Part shown: piece by piece, positions 42,368 through 45,693 of the stretch
Numbering within the stretch: the first letter of the stretch is position 1
Layout of the letters: every line of letters begins with the position of its first letter
DNA from: Mesorhizobium sp. SARCC-RB16n
Lineage (GTDB): Bacteria; Pseudomonadota; Alphaproteobacteria; Rhizobiales; Rhizobiaceae
NCBI RefSeq assembly: GCF_008520305.1
Contig: NZ_ML703296.1
Coordinates: forward strand, 1-45,693
DNA length: 45,693 nucleotides
Direction of reading: 5' to 3'
Program-made: the position numbers and the translations under genes
The notes under the pieces: generated by a model
The model's database searches: none
Told to the model about the DNA's origin: nothing
What the model saw: only the letters and a program-made list of their open reading frames with translations

Positions 42368-42907
42368 CTACTTGCGCAGCCTGGCAGCAAAGGCCTTCAT
42401 GCCCTTCCTGATTGCTCTGTGCGCCTCATCGGCATCCTGCCAGCCTTTGAACTTGATGGTTTTGCCGGTCCCAAGCACCGACGACAGAAAGAACTGTTCG
42501 ATCTCGCGCCTGAGATGCTCCGGCACATGGTCCGCAGCCACCGGCTCGTCCGCAGCGTCTTCGCGGTGAGGACAGAAGACGTAACGGTCGTTGCGCAGGG
42601 CCTCGCCGCCCTGATCCTTCTGCTTGACCCGCAGCGCACCCAAAAGGTTGCATTTGATGACGGTGCCGGCACCCGTGGCTGCCTGATGGATGACTAGTCC
42701 ATCCAGTGGATCGCCATCGTCCCCCAATGTGGAGGGAATAAAACCCCAATCGTAGGGGTAGGTCATTCCGACCGGTAAAGGGCGGACATAGCCGAATACC
42801 TGGGTAGCCGGCTCATACGCTACCTTGGCCGCGGCACCGCGCGGAGTTTCGACGACGACCCTGACAAGGCCCTTCGTCGTCGTCGGCAGCTTGAGGTAGT
42901 CGGGCAT
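42368..42907 (-). CDS. Family I inorganic pyrophosphatase, divergent
   Basis: A cytoplasmic enzyme that hydrolyses diphosphate, 179 aa. It keeps the nucleating block 'YPYDWGFIPSTLGDDGDPLD' with D64, D66 and D69, and the early 'KVAYEP' corresponding to K29 and E31 of E. coli. In the second metal block 'KQKDQGGEALRND', D98 is kept but the position of E. coli D102 is alanine by simple spacing, with E nearby. It may be a second, specialised paralogue. AGAGG 7-8 nt upstream supports the start; an in-frame ATG 40 codons earlier is unlikely. Confidence 0.86.
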   Translation of the reverse strand: MPDYLKLPTTTKGLVRVVVETPRGAAAKVAYEPATQVFGYVRPLPVGMTYPYDWGFIPSTLGDDGDPLDGLVIHQAATGAGTVIKCNLLGALRVKQKDQGGEALRNDRYVFCPHREDAADEPVAADHVPEHLRREIEQFFLSSVLGTGKTIKFKGWQDADEAHRAIRKGMKAFAARLRK

Positions 42908-42998
42908 GAGGCGCCTCTGTCGCGTTCCGGATGGTCCGGGATTGGAACTCCAAGGCGCAATGAATGTTCCGAAGAGCAGGCCTAGGAGATTCCAGGAG

Positions 42999-43250
42999 AT
43001 GACAAAGGCTTCTTTGCACTTGCTCAAGGGCGTGGGTTATTTGATTTCAACCCTGAGCGTTGTGCTGCTGGCCATCGTCAGTTGGTCAAGCGCTTCCAAA
43101 AGCCCGCTGCTGACCACCTGTCTGCTTGTCGGCGCGGCGGCTTCGATCACCGGCATGTTCTGCCGATGGCTGACCTATGAGATCGAAAAACGCAGGGAAG
43201 GCAATAAGGGCGCTCGTCGGGATCAACAGGTGACGGGAGAAGAGGATTAA
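42999..43250 (+). CDS. Small two-span membrane protein
   Basis: An 83-aa protein with two hydrophobic segments (about 8-28 and 34-54) and a charged, Lys/Arg-rich tail 'YEIEKRREGNKGARRD'. TAGGAG 10 nt before the ATG supports this start; the ATG at 42960 is an alternative. It is divergent from the pyrophosphatase gene. I do not recognise the family. The 116 nt that follow, before the PBP gene, show no clear structure. Confidence 0.6.
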   Translation: MTKASLHLLKGVGYLISTLSVVLLAIVSWSSASKSPLLTTCLLVGAAASITGMFCRWLTYEIEKRREGNKGARRDQQVTGEED

Positions 43251-43366
43251 CAAATTCCTAACGGATTTCAACGGTTTGGCCGGAGGCCTGCTTAACCCGC
43301 CCTTAAATCGCCGCATCTACTCTTCAACCCGAGCGCCATTGGCACCGGGGACATCAAGCGCAGCGC

Positions 43367-45640
43367 ATGGCGAACCGCAGAGACAGTCGCATCGAGCCCA
43401 GCTTCGAGGGGCCGCCACGGGCGAGATCCCAGACGGGTCTTTCGGCTAGCGAGGAGGACCGCGTCGTGCCGAGCAACCGCAAAGCCTCCGCCAAACGCAA
43501 ATCATCGAAGGGGAAATCGTCGCGGTCCAGACGCGGTGGAAGCGGGCGTGGCCTGTTCGGCGTGCTCGGCCGGTTGGTCTACTGGTGTTTCGTGCTCGCC
43601 ATATGGGGCGGCATCGCGGTGGCCGGCGTCGTCATCTACTATGGCGCCAAGATGCCCGCGGCCACGACCTGGTCGATCCCCGACCGCGCGCCCAATATCA
43701 AGATTGTCTCGGCCGATGGGCAGTTGTTGGGTAATCGCGGCATGAGCGGCGGCGAAGCCGTCGGCCTGCACGAAATGTCGCCCTATATTCCCGAGGCGGT
43801 GATCGCCATCGAGGACCGCCGTTTCTATTCGCATTTCGGTGTCGATCCGATCGGCCTGTCGCGCGCCATGGTGACCAACCTCATCGGCGGGCACTTCTCG
43901 CAAGGTGGTTCGACGCTGACGCAGCAATTGGCCAAGAACCTGTTCCTGAAGCCCGACCGCACGCTGGAACGCAAGGTGCAGGAGGTGCTGCTGGCGCTAT
44001 GGCTGGAGCACAAACACACCAAGGACCAGATCCTCGAAATGTACCTCAACCGGGTTTATTTCGGCTCCGGCGCCTATGGCGTCGAGGCGGCCTCGCGTCG
44101 TTATTTCGGCAAGAGCGCGCGCGACGTGACCTTGTCGGAAGCCGCACTCCTGGCTGGCCTGCTGAAGGCGCCCTCGCGGCTGTCGCCGGCGCGCGATCCC
44201 AAGGCCGCCGAGGAGCGCTCGCAGCTGGTGCTCGCCGCCATGCGCGAGGAGGGCAAGATCAGCGAGAAGGAGCTGAAGACGGCGCTCAGCGCGCCGGCGA
44301 CGCGCTCGCCTTCTTACTGGACCGGCTCGGAAAACTATGTCGCCGACACCATCATGGAAGAACTGCCCGACCTGATCGGCGACGTGCGCGGCGATATCGT
44401 CATCGACTCCACCGTCGACCTGAACCTGCAGAAACTCGCCGAACAGTCGATCCGCAAGCTGATCGACGACAGCGGCAAGAAGCTCAACGTCACCCAGGGC
44501 GCGCTGGTATCGATCGACGATTCCGGCGCGGTGCGCGCCATGGTCGGCGGCTACGACTATTCGACCAGCCAGTTCGACCGCGCCTCCGAGGCGCGCCGGC
44601 AGCCTGGCTCGGCGTTCAAGCCGTTCGTCTACATGGCGGCGCTCGAGGCCGGTCGCACGCCCGACAGCATCCGCAACGACGCGCCGATCAAGATCGGCAA
44701 CTGGACGCCCGATAATTACGGCGGCAAGTACTTCGGCAAGGTCACCCTGGCGACGGCTCTGGCCAAGTCGCTGAACTCGGTTGCCGCGCAGTTGACCATG
44801 GAAGTCGGGCCGAACGCGGTGGTGGAAGCCGCGCACCGCATGGGCATCCAGTCCGATTTGCAGGCGAATACCTCGATCGCGCTAGGCACGTCGGAAGTGA
44901 CGCCGCTGGAACTGACCTCGGCCTATGTGCCCTTCGCCAATGGCGGCTACAAGCCCGACATCCATTTCATCCGCCGCATCACGACCGCCGAGGGCAAGGT
45001 GCTTTACGACGCTGCCGGCGGCGCCGCACCACGTGTCGTAAAACCCGAGATCGTCGGCATGATGAACTCGATGATGACCGGCACGGTCGAGATCGGCACC
45101 GCCAAGAAGGCGGCCTTCGCCTGGCCGTCGGCCGGCAAGACCGGCACCAGCCAGAATTCGCGCGACGCCTGGTTCGTGGGTTACACCGCCAATCTCACCA
45201 CCGGCGTGTGGTTCGGCAATGATGACGGCACGGCGATGAAGAAGGTCACCGGCGGCGCACTGCCGGCGCAGGCCTGGCATGAATTCATGGTCGCCGCGCA
45301 TGAGGGCGTGCCGGTTCGGCCGCTGCCCGGCACCTGGAAATCGACGCCGGCGGACACCATCGTGCCCGACGACATTCCCTCGGCCGACAACAACCAGCCG
45401 GCACCGGTTCCGTCGGTTTCGGTTGGACAGCAAGCGCCGGCCGCGCAGGCGGCGGCACCGGCGACGCCAGCGCCGGTCCGCGCGGCGCGGCCTGCCGAGA
45501 CTGTCGATGCCGATGGCTTCAACATGCCGGCGGATGGCGGAACCACCGCTTCGGTCGGCCATCCGGTGCCGCCAGGCAGCGTCGGCGGTCCGCTCAAGAA
45601 GCGGCAGACCTCGATCCTGGATATTCTTGGCGGCGGCTGA
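43367..45640 (+). CDS. Class A penicillin-binding protein (PBP1A type)
   Basis: A bifunctional peptidoglycan synthase of 757 aa. A basic cytoplasmic tail (1-66) and a membrane anchor (67-92) precede a GT51 transglycosylase with catalytic E149 in 'IEDRRFYSHFGVDP', plus 'QGGSTLTQQLAKN'. The transpeptidase has S415-x-x-K418 in 'PGSAFKPF', S468-L-N470 and K591-T-G. The C-terminus (about 670-757) is Pro/Ala-rich and unstructured-looking. The family is PBP1A/1C-like; the exact paralogue cannot be fixed here. The start has only a weak ribosome site. Confidence 0.94.
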   Translation: MANRRDSRIEPSFEGPPRARSQTGLSASEEDRVVPSNRKASAKRKSSKGKSSRSRRGGSGRGLFGVLGRLVYWCFVLAIWGGIAVAGVVIYYGAKMPAATTWSIPDRAPNIKIVSADGQLLGNRGMSGGEAVGLHEMSPYIPEAVIAIEDRRFYSHFGVDPIGLSRAMVTNLIGGHFSQGGSTLTQQLAKNLFLKPDRTLERKVQEVLLALWLEHKHTKDQILEMYLNRVYFGSGAYGVEAASRRYFGKSARDVTLSEAALLAGLLKAPSRLSPARDPKAAEERSQLVLAAMREEGKISEKELKTALSAPATRSPSYWTGSENYVADTIMEELPDLIGDVRGDIVIDSTVDLNLQKLAEQSIRKLIDDSGKKLNVTQGALVSIDDSGAVRAMVGGYDYSTSQFDRASEARRQPGSAFKPFVYMAALEAGRTPDSIRNDAPIKIGNWTPDNYGGKYFGKVTLATALAKSLNSVAAQLTMEVGPNAVVEAAHRMGIQSDLQANTSIALGTSEVTPLELTSAYVPFANGGYKPDIHFIRRITTAEGKVLYDAAGGAAPRVVKPEIVGMMNSMMTGTVEIGTAKKAAFAWPSAGKTGTSQNSRDAWFVGYTANLTTGVWFGNDDGTAMKKVTGGALPAQAWHEFMVAAHEGVPVRPLPGTWKSTPADTIVPDDIPSADNNQPAPVPSVSVGQQAPAAQAAAPATPAPVRAARPAETVDADGFNMPADGGTTASVGHPVPPGSVGGPLKKRQTSILDILGGG

Positions 45641-45648
45641 GCGGCCGC

Positions 45649-45690
45649 TACAGCATGTCGCGGCGAATAGGATTCGCCCGACCTGCTGTA
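45649..45690. repeat. Long stem-loop after the PBP gene
   Basis: TACAGCA pairs with TGCTGTA on the outside; GTCG-(C)-GGCGAAT pairs with ATTCGCC-CGAC inside, around AGG. It starts 8 nt after the stop codon. It may be a terminator without a T-run or a dispersed palindromic repeat. Confidence 0.55.
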
Positions 45691-45693
45691 AGC

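Overview
The window looks like a chromosomal segment of a Mesorhizobium-type alphaproteobacterium (Rhizobiales). The GC content is high, several products have close rhizobial counterparts in sequences I remember, the 3'-5' exonuclease is of the alphaproteobacterial NrnC type, a small RNA of the rhizobial alpha-r type appears to lie next to polA, and mosaic intergenic repeats of the rhizobial RIME kind are present. I found no tRNA or rRNA gene, insertion sequence, prophage or CRISPR array. Coding density is high and the order is typical of a catabolic region joined to a housekeeping block.

Layout. (1) 1-11613: a phosphonate C-P lyase cluster on the minus strand, phnG-H-I-J-K-L, a hexapeptide acyltransferase, a DUF1045 protein, then phnC-D-E-E, with the GntR/UTRA repressor gene phnF divergent. 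A PhoB-type box and a perfect palindrome in the phnG/phnF gap suggest control by phosphate starvation and by PhnF. phnM is not in the window and could lie beyond its left edge. (2) 11621-20441: a sugar or sugar-acid locus. It has an altronate/galactarate-dehydratase-family enzyme, an aldo/keto reductase, a CUT2 ABC transporter (binding protein, double ATPase, permease) and an L-galactonate-dehydrogenase-like Zn alcohol dehydrogenase, with a divergent FCD-type GntR regulator that seems to carry two winged-helix domains. (3) 20553-23820: a periplasmic copper cassette of a Cys-rich small exported protein, PCuAC, a YcnI-like DUF1775 protein and a CopC-CopD fusion. (4) 23937-34221: 6-phosphogluconate dehydrogenase tail to tail with a LacI-family regulator, which faces a CUT1 glucose-type ABC operon followed by a sugar-phosphate isomerase-like protein, a Gfo/Idh/MocA oxidoreductase and a YghZ-type aldo/keto reductase. 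Two matching LacI-type palindromes flank this divergent promoter region. (5) 34410-45640: housekeeping genes: a Zur-like Fur protein, polA, a probable small RNA, an M20 peptidase, nrnC, several small membrane or hypothetical proteins, a beta-propeller-like protein, a divergent family I pyrophosphatase and a class A penicillin-binding protein.

How the parts work together. Three ABC uptake systems each have a strong hairpin immediately after the binding-protein gene, which fits higher expression of the binding protein than of the membrane parts. The most interesting non-coding region is 37842-38245, between polA and the M20 peptidase. It holds a 16-bp triple repeat, a 20-bp palindrome and a roughly 150-nt four-hairpin transcript ending in a textbook terminator. 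The polA product itself appears to have lost key residues of its proofreading site. All functional calls rest on reading motifs and on remembered family sequences; no database search was run.
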